Shown here: positions 46,052 to 60,841 of the stretch, in pieces
Position numbering within the stretch: position 1 is the first letter of the stretch
How the letters are laid out: every line of letters starts with the position of its first letter
Source: Alnus glutinosa
Taxonomy: Eukaryota > Streptophyta > Magnoliopsida > Fagales > Betulaceae
Direction of reading: 5' to 3'
DNA length: 64,000 nt
NCBI RefSeq assembly: GCF_958979055.1
Contig: NC_084896.1
Location: forward strand, 16,842,501-16,906,500
Translations under genes and position numbers: made by a program
The notes under the pieces: generated by a model
What the model saw: the letters and a program-made list of their open reading frames with translations, nothing else
Databases searched by the model: none
What the model was told of the DNA's origin: nothing

Positions 46052-46836
46052 TTTGCACCCCTTTTTCACCAATACTTCTGGTTGATTTCAGGCAGTTATC
46101 TCTAACCCAGAAATCTCTTTTTAATCCAAACCTTCTTGGTGTCCTCATTTGATTAGATGTTACTCAGGAGAATACCAGTTTCTCTGGAAAATTCATCACA
46201 ATTCACAAGCCCTGGACTTCTTGACAACTTTTTTCCTTCTTCTCAATGCCCCCAAATTTGGCACTGATTGATTGTAAAAGGGTGGGATCGGGGTCTTACC
46301 TAGCAAAAAAGACAACAAAGCTTGCTATTTCTTTAGAAGTTGGTCTGTCATCTTACATGGGTGAAGCAATACTAGCTATGTTTTGAAGATTTTCTGGGTT
46401 TGATTTTGACTCTCTTTCATAGTCGAGTTTTCTGTTTCTACAATGAACATGTGTATGTACATCTTTTCTTATTTTCGTTTACGTAAAACAATATTCTTAT
46501 TTTGATGCTATACAGTCGGTAATGGGATTCAGAAGTGCAGTTTAACTGTCGTCGACTTTTTCTTTTTAAGAAAAAGTATGCATACTTTCTCGAATTATTA
46601 GGTAATTTGTCATGTCTTTCCAAACTTTTAATTGAGGCCACATCCTCTTAAAATCTCCAGAAAATTGCGATATATCCTTTTGTCCCGCAAAAGACAAAAT
46701 ATTCCTAAAAATTCTCAAAAAGATAAAAACATCCTTCTAAATTTGAGGAAAAAAAAAAAAAAACCCCATGATGACAATAGGTCTTGTGAACCATAGTGGC
46801 AGCCGTGCATGCCTGCTAGATCACTAATCTTTTTTT
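46052..46836. other. FabZ 3'UTR and intergenic DNA
   Basis: The first ~250-400 bases after the TGA have the T-rich composition of a plant 3'UTR; no clear AATAAA was singled out. The remainder is AT-rich without a gene. Confidence 0.4.
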
Positions 46837-47342
46837 GGGTTAAATATTTTTGGCTCTCACATGGTTTAAAAACTTTATTTTTTATTTATTATATTTTATT
46901 TCATATTATTAACGGTATTTCGTTTAGGGTTAAAGAGCCACACCTATTTGGTCTAGAGTAGTTTTGATCACCCTGTTTTTTTTCTTTGGATGTGGCTAAA
47001 CTAATCCCAAGGGCCATGAAGATTGTTCGGCCACCCTCAGACTGGTCATAGATGGCTTGGGCCATCCTTCTATATTTTTTTATTTTTTAAAAGGATTTTA
47101 ATGTTTTAATATTTTTAGTTCTTTTAGTTTTTTAATTGTTTCATTATTTAATAATTTTAATATGGGACATAAGACACGTGTTAATTTTTTAAAGGTGTTG
47201 TTATAAACTTTCGTCAATTTTTGGACGGAAGTATCATCACTATTTTTAGCCATAAATGATGTACTATTTGTGATACGAAATGAAGCACATGAGGTAAAAA
47301 AATAAAATCTTTAAACCGCACGAGACAAAAAAGTATTTAACC
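46837..47342. mobile_element. Fold-back element, diverged relative of 17,632-18,442
   Basis: The left GGGTTAAATATTTTTGGCTC pairs with the inverse of the right end (GGTTAAATACTTTTTTGTCT). Inner blocks TTTAAAAACTTTATTTTTTA and ATTTCATATTATTAACGG pair with the right arm. The GGTTAAA-ACC...TTGG...GTGGTTT...AAACTTTATTTTTT pattern is shared with the 17.6-kb element. The loop again holds GGCCACCCTC-type motifs. Confidence 0.6.
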
Positions 47343-47649
47343 TATATATATATATATATATATATAAGTATTTTTATCATTTTTGGGAATTACGTTTGAG
47401 AAGGACATTGCAAACTAGTGCAAAACGGAAACAATCACATGAGGGGAGGTTTCCCCATCACAAGTATAATGAAGATAAGAGATTAGAGATAGAATAAAGT
47501 AGTAAAATACATTATATCACAAACACACATTAATCCAAGAAGTATATAGAATTGGAAGTTTCATGGAGGAACTCGGAGCTCAATAAAACCAACAGTTACG
47601 ATCGAATCTCGTCTCTAATTCAATTATCTACATTTTAACTTGCAACTTC
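47343..47649. other. (TA)n tract and presumed 3'UTR of the CP24 gene
   Basis: A short (TA)n at ~47,345-47,367, then AT-rich DNA. The last 100-200 bases should be the 3'UTR of the minus-strand Lhcb6 gene. Confidence 0.4.
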
Positions 47650-48694
47650 TCACAACCCAAGAGCACCAAGAGGCGTCTTCCCTTGCCCAGCCTCGAAGTA
47701 GAAAATGAGCATGGCTACCATCGCCAGCCTAGCATGCTTGATCTCAGCCAACTTCAGTCTATCCAGCTTCTCCGCGTCTGGGATGTAAACGCCGTCCTTG
47801 AGCGTCCCGGCCAACCCCAACGGGTCGAAGAATTTGCCGCCCGGGTAGCCTTGATCCCCGGTCGCGTTGGCAAAGTTTTCAGAGGTCCTCGACCACGGCG
47901 TGGCCCATTCGACGGACTGCGAGTCGGGGTTGAAGAAGTCCACCCATCTTTTACTCTCAACCCAACCCATTAGGAGGAGCTGGGTGCCGAGGAGGGTGCC
48001 GAAGGAGAAGGGCGCAACCGCGCCGGGGGCAGCTCCAGCCTCGAACCATGGGATGCCGCTCCATGCCTGGCCGACAAAGATTCCGACCACTGCAGCCATT
48101 GCCCACCTGCCATGGATGAGCTCCGCTTCTCTGTACCATTTCAGGAATGCCGGGTCCTTCCCTAGTCCTAGTGGGTCAAAACCATAGTCTCCTGGGAGCC
48201 TGCAATTCATATTTCCATTAATAAAGTCCTCCGTAACTTCAACTAAATTTCTACAATTATATGCTTAAATTTGAAAAAATTCAAGCACGTGATTGTGATA
48301 GAGTATTTATATATAAGATCTACCTAACCAGATAAATGATTAAACAGTCAAATTTTTATTTGATCAGTTGAATGTTACAAGTGGTCTGGTCTTTCACAAT
48401 TATCTGGCTAAATTCTCTAAAATTTGAACAAATAATTATAGACGATTTTAATCCTAAAATCGGCACTTACGAGCCATCGAGCCACTCGGGGTCAATGAAG
48501 TTGCCACCGCCTCTGATGCCGGGGACCCAAGACTTCTTGGCCTGAGCAGCAGCCATGACAATCAACTTCTTAGGCCCAGCAGCACCACCCACTCTGGCTC
48601 CGAAGCTGGCAGACAACAAGGTGTGGCTTCTCTTCCCTCCACACAGGAAGGAGGATCCCAACCCATTTAGCACTGCAGCAGAGGTAGCGGCCAT
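47650..48694 (-). CDS. LHCB6: Chlorophyll a/b-binding protein CP24 of photosystem II (two exons)
   Basis: Exon 1 is 48,694-48,471 and exon 2 is 48,199-47,650, joined in [13 protein letters not shown]; donor CTC|GTAAGT and acceptor TTGCAG|GCTC. The product is 257 residues, the usual CP24 precursor length. A transit peptide (about residues 1-48, Ser/Ala-rich, [16 protein letters not shown]) is followed by the mature start [19 protein letters not shown]. First LHC helix: [16 protein letters not shown], with the Glu and His/Arg chlorophyll ligands. The third helix, [20 protein letters not shown], is its symmetry partner. The [17 protein letters not shown] and [16 protein letters not shown] segments are typical of Lhcb6. 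It is a monomeric antenna linking LHCII trimers to the PSII core in thylakoids. No defect seen. Confidence 0.95.
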
Positions 48695-49000
48695 TTCTCT
48701 TTCTGTACGTAGAAGAAACTAAATAGGCTGGTTATGGAGAGTGTAGAATGTAGATGATGCTTAAGCTTCTCTAGGAAAATGGGTGGTTTATCAAGTGAGT
48801 GAGAAGACGTGAAGGGAGAGAGAGAGAATCTAAAAGAGGCATTGGGAGGAGCCATGTAGGATAATGAAATCTAGGCTACCTGCCGTGGATAGATTTCGGA
48901 CCAATGGGAAGTACAACTCCATCCGCATCCCATCTTCCCTCCAACCACGTGGACCAAGCCTTTCCCTCTATTTGGTCCTTCTTACTTTTGTGTCATTTTC
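48695..49000 (-). promoter_or_regulatory. Promoter and 5'UTR of the CP24 gene, with a G-box
   Basis: A palindromic G-box CCACGTGG lies at 48,945-48,952, ~250 bases upstream of the ATG, with a CCAAT-type motif (CCAATGGGAA, + strand, 48,901) and an inverted I-box-like TTATCC near 48,860. G-box plus I-box modules are characteristic of light-regulated LHC genes. No clear TATA box was seen. The CT-rich 5' leader precedes the ATG. Confidence 0.5.
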
Positions 49001-49233
49001 ACTTTTAAAATCAGATTATCTAGGTTAATTGACGGCTAACATAAAGTTTTTACAAATCGAACGGTAGGAGTTCATCTAAATCGGCTTTTAAAAATTAATA
49101 TGTGTCTTTTAATTATGTGAGAAATATATGATTCTCTATTCTAAAGGACGCATGTTATTTTTTTTAGAGCTTGAGTTATATATAAGAACTTTTACAACTC
49201 AGTTTGTAAGAAATTGTTGTCTATTGTGAAAAG

Positions 49234-49427
49234 TATGGGTGTAAGCGAGTTGAGCTACTCGTGAACTTACTTGAAATTGGCTCGACTAAACTTGACTCGT
49301 GCTCGACTTGATTATTAAATGAGTTGTTTGTGAACACGAAACTAGGTTCAATTATTAAACGATATAAACACGTATAAAATCGGTTCAACTCGATTGATGC
49401 CCGTGAACTCGCTCGTATAAAGATTGA

Positions 49428-49502
<75 letters not shown>
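49234..49502. mobile_element. hAT-like end fragment with (TA)n array
   Basis: Begins TATGGGTGTAAGCGAG, a diverged form of the hAT terminus at 29,257. It then carries many CTCG motifs (ACTCGTGCTCGACTTG, GAACTCGCTCGTATAAAG) and a (TA)n array at 49,433-49,502, the same order as at 29,257-29,667. No opposite terminus or transposase was found, so it is a truncated relative or one end of a decayed non-autonomous copy. Confidence 0.6.
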
Positions 49503-49505
<3 letters not shown>

Positions 49506-51176
49506 GTAACAAATAACAATGGTCAGTATAAGTAGCAATAATTAATTAGTTATATGTATATTAAATAGTAAAAGTAAATAATATCAATACTTAATTATAT
49601 GATCTAATGACACTTCAGATACTTAATCATATTATTCATATAATATAATAAGACCATATGTTCATATACTAATATAACATCGTGTCATTCGATCATATAT
49701 ATAATCACTATATCATATGAATATGATTATATAATCTAAGTAGTATCATTAGATACTTATGAATCATTATATCACGTGATCCAAGATCTAAGATCATACA
49801 AATTGTTAAATCATATGATCCTATGACCATAGGATCTAAGTATTATCATTAGATATTTAGGAATTAAGATAATTATGACTCGTAATGATCATATTTATCA
49901 TAGATAATCTTATAGGTCATATGATATATATGATATCATTCATAATTCATATAATATATATATATATATATATACACACACAAATTAAGCACAAGTATAA
50001 ATTATAACCATGTCTCATGAAGCGGCTGGGGACCACCCTTCATGAAGTGGAGGTCACTAGTTCGAATCCCCACTCCCCCCTTTTGTGTGGACATGTCAAA
50101 ATAAATAAATAAATTATAACCACATAATATCATATAAATATACAAATTCATACTAATACAATGATTAAGCATGATTTAAGATTCTAAGTATTTAATAATT
50201 TTTTAATCATACTTAGATATAATAATTTGGTATATAGATGACAGACATAAGTATGAATTCGCATTAATACTATGATATAATGACAATTCACGTAACCATA
50301 TTATTCATATGCAATGATAATGTAATTTATATAATTTCAAATTAAGTGATTAGTATTAGAATCACCAATGTATTAATTATAATCACAAATTAAGTATTAT
50401 CATTAAAATTTAGATCATATGAATACATGATTATATGTATTATCAATAGAATTTAGATCAAATTATCATATGATCTAACATTGTACCATATAATCATTAG
50501 ATCACATGATCTAAGTATTATCATTAGATACACAAGATCATATGATCATATAATAATTATCATTGTTAATGTTATTAACTAAATATATGTTAGTTAATAT
50601 TTATATTGACTATTGACAAATTTTTATCATTAGATACTTAGGAATCGTTAGATCACATTCATGATTTAAAATCCGAGATCATGTAATAATACTTATATGA
50701 TAAGATACAATCATTAGAACTATATTAAGTATGTAGTATATTTCTTCCCGTTCAATAAGTTATTAATTTTTTTTGTTAAGTCAATAAGCTAATTATTTTT
50801 GAATTCTTATTATTATAGCTTAATTATAATTTATAGCTTCATATTTTATTGGCTATAAGCCTATGATTTTTCATGTAATTATTATTAAGCATCTAATTAT
50901 ATCAACAAAGTATAATTTTTTTTATACACATAGTATATTTAGATTTTACCAAACATATTTATTATAAAAAATAGTTTTACTCTTCTCAAAAATAATTTAT
51001 ATATATAGTCAAAGAATATGTCACCGTTGGCACCCATTACCTCATACTTAACCACCACACGTTACCATACTTTCCTTGATATGCGGACGAGATTTGAAAG
51101 CCATTCCTTGATACTTGATATACACAGAAGCTATTAGAAATTTGAAAACTCTTGGACACGTGGGTTACATTCAGAG
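49503..51176. repeat. AT-rich block with ATCATATGATC-type motifs
   Basis: Very A+T-rich, repeating AAGTATTATCATTAGATAC and ATCATATGATC motifs also seen inside the 29.3-39.3-kb hAT and at 25.0-26.7 kb. A SINE is inserted at 50,011. No coding content to ~51,000. Confidence 0.45.
50011..50108 (+). mobile_element. tRNA-derived SINE, ~98 bp, with a perfect target duplication
   Basis: The body contains an A-box-like TCATGAAGCGGCTGGGGA and a B-box CTAGTTCGAATCCCC, the RNA polymerase III promoter of a tRNA-derived SINE, followed by a TTTTGTGTGGACATGTC region and an (AAAT)n-type tail. A 14-bp direct repeat ATAAATTATAACCA flanks it exactly (49,997-50,010 and 50,109-50,122). It is not a functional tRNA gene: no cloverleaf was evident. 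Confidence 0.8.
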
Positions 51177-51449
51177 TGTTAAAGTGTCCCACATCGTTAA
51201 GATTTTCTTCACTTAAGCATTTTATAAGCCATGATATCTCTTCCTCTCTCAAGACATCTTTTGAGAGTGAGTAAGGCCTATTTGACTTTTACATGGTATC
51301 AGAGCCATTGGTTTCTTGCGATGATGGACTTTTTCCTCCCGTTGTTGTCCACTTTTTAATAGGAGATGCTCAACACGTGAAATATTTAATTAAAATTGAG
51401 GTAAATGACAGAGTCAATGTTTGAACTTAAAACCTTTGGCTCTGATATC
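51177..51449. mobile_element. TRIM-like fossil: short LTR with two facing primer-binding sites
   Basis: A 117-bp LTR-like segment (51,177-51,293) begins TGTTAAAGTGTCCCACATCG and ends in CA. It is followed directly by TGGTATCAGAGCC (51,294-51,306), a canonical initiator-Met primer-binding site. A second, inverted copy (GGCTCTGATATCA, 51,437-51,449) lies about 130 bases on and is followed by TGTTAAATCACCACTTGTCC. No coding content. The short LTR plus site fits a terminal-repeat retrotransposon in miniature. It is incomplete. Confidence 0.55.
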
Positions 51450-51639
51450 ATGTTAAATCACCACTTGTCCCAAAAACTTAAGCTAATAGGAAGAAGTAAA
51501 TTTAATCACTTGATTAATACTTTAATATAGAGCACCTTGGAATTATAATTTCTCTTAAAAAAAAATCACGCTTTCACCTCTTCTCTCCCCAAAAGACTCT
51601 TAGACTTGAAGCAACCACTTCTCTACCTTCCTAACATTT

Positions 51640-52250
51640 TTGCTTTCTGAAATGATGATTTGTTCTTCTTTTTTTCTTTGCTTGAATCAGATGTCAAAGG
51701 TATGCTACATGTAATTACTTTTCTCATTAATTCAAGAATCAATATTGTTATTCACTTCTTCATTTTTCTTTTCTCACATATGGGCATTCTCCTTCTTTAT
51801 TTTCTTTTCTTTCTTCCCAAAACATCATGCAAATCCCCCGTTCTCAATTATTCCGTAGGCTATCGTCTTCGGCCTTGAGATGTTTCGGAGTGGGGTGTAA
51901 CGTGTTGGAGAGAGAGATTTCAAGTGCCGAGGGGGTAGCGCTGGGTGTGCAAGCCTTTTCAACTTATTTGAGCTCGAGCTCGAGATCGGCCAATATGGAG
52001 CTCGATCTCACACATGGTTCACCTCTTGGCAAGCTAAGCTCGAGAATAGAAACAAGGCATGTCACGAGCTTCAGCTCTTCAGCTTCGAATAAACGTAAGA
52101 TCGGCTTAAAACTTATCTACTAAAGGAGTCGGCTTTGGAGGATTAATAATCACAGCAAAGAAAAGGCGAGGAAGGTTCGCGGTGGAACATGTAGTACTCG
52201 AGCGCGCTGGACACATTATATATACGATAGAATCAAATTGATTTGTTGGA
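51640..52250 (+). other. Unidentified segment with a 98-residue ORF (51,827-52,123)
   Basis: GC content rises here relative to the surroundings. The ORF starts MQIPRSQLFRRLSSSALRCF, which looks like an organelle-targeting presequence (Arg- and Ser-rich, no acid), and continues Ser-rich to SNKRKIGLKLIY. I do not recognise the protein, and no following exon was found. It could be a captured or orphaned first exon, or chance. Confidence 0.25.
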
Positions 52251-52460
52251 AATTTTCTATAACTTACATGTCAGAATAACATGTATCATTTAAACATGTG
52301 AAAATTACATATTTTTTTTTATTAATGTTATTAAAAAAACATGTGAAAAGTACATACTATTAAAACAACATGTATTTTTTACATGCCAAGGGACACATGT
52401 CAATCTTAGATATGGTTTGTATGAAATTTCTTACAAACCGATTTGTAAAATTTTTTTGTC

Positions 52461-52464
<4 letters not shown>

Positions 52465-52501
<37 letters not shown>
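52465..52501. repeat. (TA)n microsatellite
   Basis: Uninterrupted TA dinucleotides, ~37 bp. The Tyr-Ile ORFs on both strands are artefacts. Confidence 0.85.
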
Positions 52502-52504
<3 letters not shown>

Positions 52505-52577
52505 GATTGTGCGTGGTACGTTGGTGAAAGAAAACACAAGGCTAAACCAAAATAAAGTGAAATAAGAAAAGGCAAAT

Positions 52578-52724
52578 GATATTTTTACACACTTTTTTGT
52601 ATACATTTTGTATACACTCTCATTTGGTGTGAGACTCATGTATATGAGACCTATCTCATATGTATGGATTACACACTAAATGTTGGTGTGTATGCAAAAA
52701 AGCGTGTACAAATAACACATACAA
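52578..52724. mobile_element. MITE, ~147 bp hairpin element
   Basis: The left arm ATTTTTACACACTTTTTTGT, then ATACACTCTCATTTGGTGTG, pairs with the inverse of the right arm (TTATTTGTACACGCTTTTTT, then ACCAACATTTAGTGTG). The centre has ATGTATATGAGACC and TCTCATATGTAT. It folds almost end to end. Confidence 0.55.
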
Positions 52725-53781
52725 AGTCCTACGGGCCGAGGCACATTGTTTCAATATTTATTATTTTTTTTAAAAAAAAAAATCTTGCCAAATAATCCCA
52801 CCCAAAAAAAGTTAAGGCACTTTTAGATTCATTAATTCATATCGTGTAATCATTATTTTAACCACACAATGTACATAATAATATAATATAAATATAATAT
52901 AAAGAGAAACACTATACATGCACCACATTTTTATTTGACTTTGTTCATATGACACTGTAATCGGATAAGCTTTTGTTAATTAAAATAATATTATTTAATA
53001 GATTATTATACGATAATTATACAACTTGATAATATGATTGTGAAAATCAACATTTGTAAAAAAAAGTGATTAATCTTAACGGTCACGTCATTCCATATGT
53101 AATCTTTACGAGGGTAGAATAACAGTCTCCAATTATGTGTTAATTCTGTGCTAACAGAAAGTCAGAAACCATTGGCTTGATTCCTAATTTTTACTTTCCA
53201 TCTTTTAAATTTTAGAACATTATTGTTATTATTTTAATTTTTTAATTTTTTTAATTTTTAATTTTTTTGTGTTAGTTAGAACATTACTTTGAACGAGCTA
53301 AAAAGGGGGGCCTTGAATCTTGTACAGAAATCTACCACGTTACTTTGAACGAGTCAAGTAGAAGATATATATTAGTCAAAATGTTGAAATTATGCCTTAT
53401 TTATGTTGCCTTGCAGATATTTATAATTCTATTGGATGAAAAATTTGTCCTTTATTTACATTCTTTATATTTTTTTAATCTTATATAAATTTTATTTAAT
53501 GAATATAATCTACATTTTTTTGTACGAGGTTATAAACCATGGACCCAGTATAAGATCTATTAATATTAGACCTCACATATATGATTCGAATTGATATTAG
53601 GTGATGTCTAACGGGTTCTACTCTCAAAGACTAAAACTCTACATGAATTATGAACAATAAAGTTTTAATCGAAAAATAAGTTCTTTTAATTCGATCGACA
53701 CAAATTCTTAGAATATGTAATTTTCATGTATATTTTTACAATAAATTAAATAATTGTAACTAATAAAGAACTACACCATGT
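52725..53781. other. AT-rich intergenic DNA
   Basis: No gene recognised. The phrase ACTTTGAACGAG occurs twice (53,287 and 53,342), a minor local duplication. Confidence 0.4.
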
Positions 53782-53931
53782 TGGAGCAGTGTGGGACAAT
53801 TAATTGAAGATATACGTCTTGGTCTTCAACAATTTCATTCGTTCTCTATCAATCATGTAAAGAGGGAAGGTAATCAAGCCGCTTATTGTTTGGCTAAATT
53901 AGATATCTCTCAATTGTTAGATAAGAGATGA
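53782..53931 (+). pseudogene. LINE RNase H-domain fragment
   Basis: An open stretch of 49 codons reads WSSVGQLIEDIRLGLQQF, then HSFSINHVKREGNQAAY and CLAKLD. This resembles the C-terminal RNase H-like domain (RVT_3) found at the end of plant LINE ORF2 proteins, where INHV.REGN.AAH.LAK is a conserved signature. It has no start codon and no upstream domain, so it is a broken 3' fragment. A host RNase H-like protein fragment is an alternative. Confidence 0.6.
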
Positions 53932-54020
53932 ATGGAGAAATGCCCTACTATATAATTCAGGCTTTTCAAGCGGTTAACATTAAAAATAATAATAATAATA
54001 AAAAAATCATTATTTGTGAT

Positions 54021-58998
<4,978 letters not shown>

Positions 58999-59044
58999 GT
59001 GATAGCTAGTTGTTAAGAGAAGAAGGTCAGTGTATATATATATG

Positions 59045-59215
59045 GATGTGTTATTCTTACATTACATTATCCTACACCAATCTTACACCAAGACACATTG
59101 GGTGTGGGCCCCATGTATACGGGATCCACATATATGGGATCCACATGCATGGGTCCCACACCCTATATGTCTTAGTGTTGAATTGATGTAGAGTAATGTG
59201 ATGTAGAAAAATTAT
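59045..59215. mobile_element. MITE, ~170 bp with long inverted arms
   Basis: The left arm TACATTACATTATCCTACAC and ACACATTGGGTGTGGG pair with the right arm CCCACACCCTATATGTCTTA and GTAGAGTAATGTGATGTAG. The centre repeats GGGATCCACAT twice. No coding content. It lies just outside the copia target duplication. Confidence 0.6.
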
Positions 59216-59236
59216 TTTCGATATATATATATATAC

Positions 59237-59661
59237 CTGCAAAGAGTCCATGGATAAGGGATTTTGGTAAGATTGGCATGCAAAGCTTATTGAACATCCG
59301 GCCTATTCAGATACGTCTCAGCGTAATCTGGCGCACAAGGGTCATAACTAGCTCTAGCTGCTTTCTTCTCCAACCCATCCTGTCAAACCAAAATCGCCCA
59401 TCAATTTGAAACTTACACATACGTACGATTAATAACAAGCTCTAATTATAATTAGGAAAAAAAAATGAAGTGATCGAGATCGAACTCACAAGTTGGGAAA
59501 AGAAATGGAGATCATTGCGTCGCCGTTTAGTAGTAGTAGTAGTGGTAGTGATATTTGTTTGCACACATTTGGGAGTTTAGAGGTTGTACATGTCCATGAT
59601 GCCATGCATAATCAATCATTCCCTTTGTATTTGTTTCATCATCCATTGATGCGTTCCCAAT
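59237..59661 (-). pseudogene. Serine carboxypeptidase-like (SCPL) pseudogene fragment
   Basis: Two minus-strand exons remain. Exon a (59,661-59,490) reads IGNASMDDETNTKGMIDYAW, an S10-family block, then jumps frame into MDMYN, a stop, and TPKCVQTNITTT (relatives read DMYSLYTPKC), so the intervening SDRLYH-type region is deleted. Exon b (59,379-59,237) reads [18 protein letters not shown] then Q, a TAA stop, and ALHANLTKIPYPWT; the stop stands at the usual Lys of PDVQKALHAN. Splice sites remain (TTGACAG|GATG and GCAG|GTATAT). The catalytic Ser, Asp and His exons are absent from the window. SCPL proteins are secreted or vacuolar peptidases or acyltransferases; this copy is dead. Confidence 0.82.
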
Positions 59662-59708
59662 CTGCGCCCATTTATCAACATCACTTTAAGTTTCATTTGA
59701 TTTTTGAA

Positions 59709-59752
<44 letters not shown>

Positions 59753-60841
59753 GTCTTTGCAATATAAAATTATTTTTGTTCGTCATTTAGTTGATGTTCT
59801 ATTGAGGGCCTAGATGGCCTAGATACTGACGAGCTCTGTTGATCTTGAAAAAGCTTACTTACAAGCTCAAAGTACTCATCCCAAATTCTCATTGATTGAT
59901 TTGTACACTAATCATCAAAGGGAATTAGAGGGCTACTGGAGGACTTGGATACTGAAGAGCCCTGTAGGGCCTAGATATTGATGACCCCCCAAAAAAATCC
60001 TATTGACAAGCCCTAGGCACTCACCTAAAATTCTCATCGATTGATTCGCACACTAATCATCTAAGGGAAATGGGGGGCTACTGGAGGGTCCAAAAATCGA
60101 GGGGCTTGAATATCAGTAGGTCCAAAAAAAGCTTACTGACAAGCATAAAGCACTCACCTCAAATTCTCATGGATTGATTTGTACACTAATCATCTAATGG
60201 AATTGCGAGGCTACTGTAGGGTTTGAACACCGGCAAGCCGAGAAAGAGCCCACTAACAAGCCTAATGCACCTACCTCGAATACCCATGGATTGATTTGCA
60301 CGTTAAAATTAGAGCCAATTAAAGGTCTTGAGATGGATGGAGAAATGCCCTTTCTTTTCTTTGGATATTTTTTTTTCCTTTTGTTAAAGATCTTTATTAC
60401 ACATAGACAACCCTAAACTATACCTACACCGCACAAACTTGCACAACAAGATCATCTCCAGTTGAGTTTCAACTATATAGGAGGCTATTTTTGTAATTTT
60501 ACACTATGTGAAATTACAAGAATACCCTTCTATATAACTAACTAGCTCATCTTCAATTCCTCTCTATTAAAGAGGTTCCAGTTCCCAAACTTCCATCTTT
60601 ACCAACAAGCTTGAACCCTTGCATCTACACGTTGACTACCACACGTCGATCTCCACCATACAAACCAATATTTATTATTATTATTATTATTGCAAATTTA
60701 GTTATATAATATCAAGCTATTAGCCCCAAAGTAAACAAAATTAGGGAGAATTAAATACATAGCTGGATAAAAGGGGCTGCTTATGCATACATAAAAAAGA
60801 TGAGGGGCGAGAGAAAACAAAGTTTATTGAAACAGAGAGTT
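59662..60841. repeat. Intergenic DNA with poly(T) and four degenerate tandem repeats
   Basis: A 41-base T run lies at 59,711-59,751. From ~59,815 to ~60,310 a unit of about 118-144 bases occurs four times. Each copy contains a TCTCATxGATTGATTTGTAC-like block (~59,886, 60,030, 60,163 and 60,279), a CACTAATCATC block, GGGCTACTGGAGG and a TGACAAGCxxTAxGCACTCACCT block. Units are diverged. An (ATT)n tract lies at ~60,672-60,692. The 60,700-60,841 part should be the 3' region of the PI31 homologue, with AATAAA on the minus strand near 60,825. Confidence 0.6.

Noticed and set aside
50040-50070. tRNA gene suggested by a B-box
   Set aside because: No cloverleaf was evident; the unit has a SINE structure with a tail and a 14-bp target duplication.
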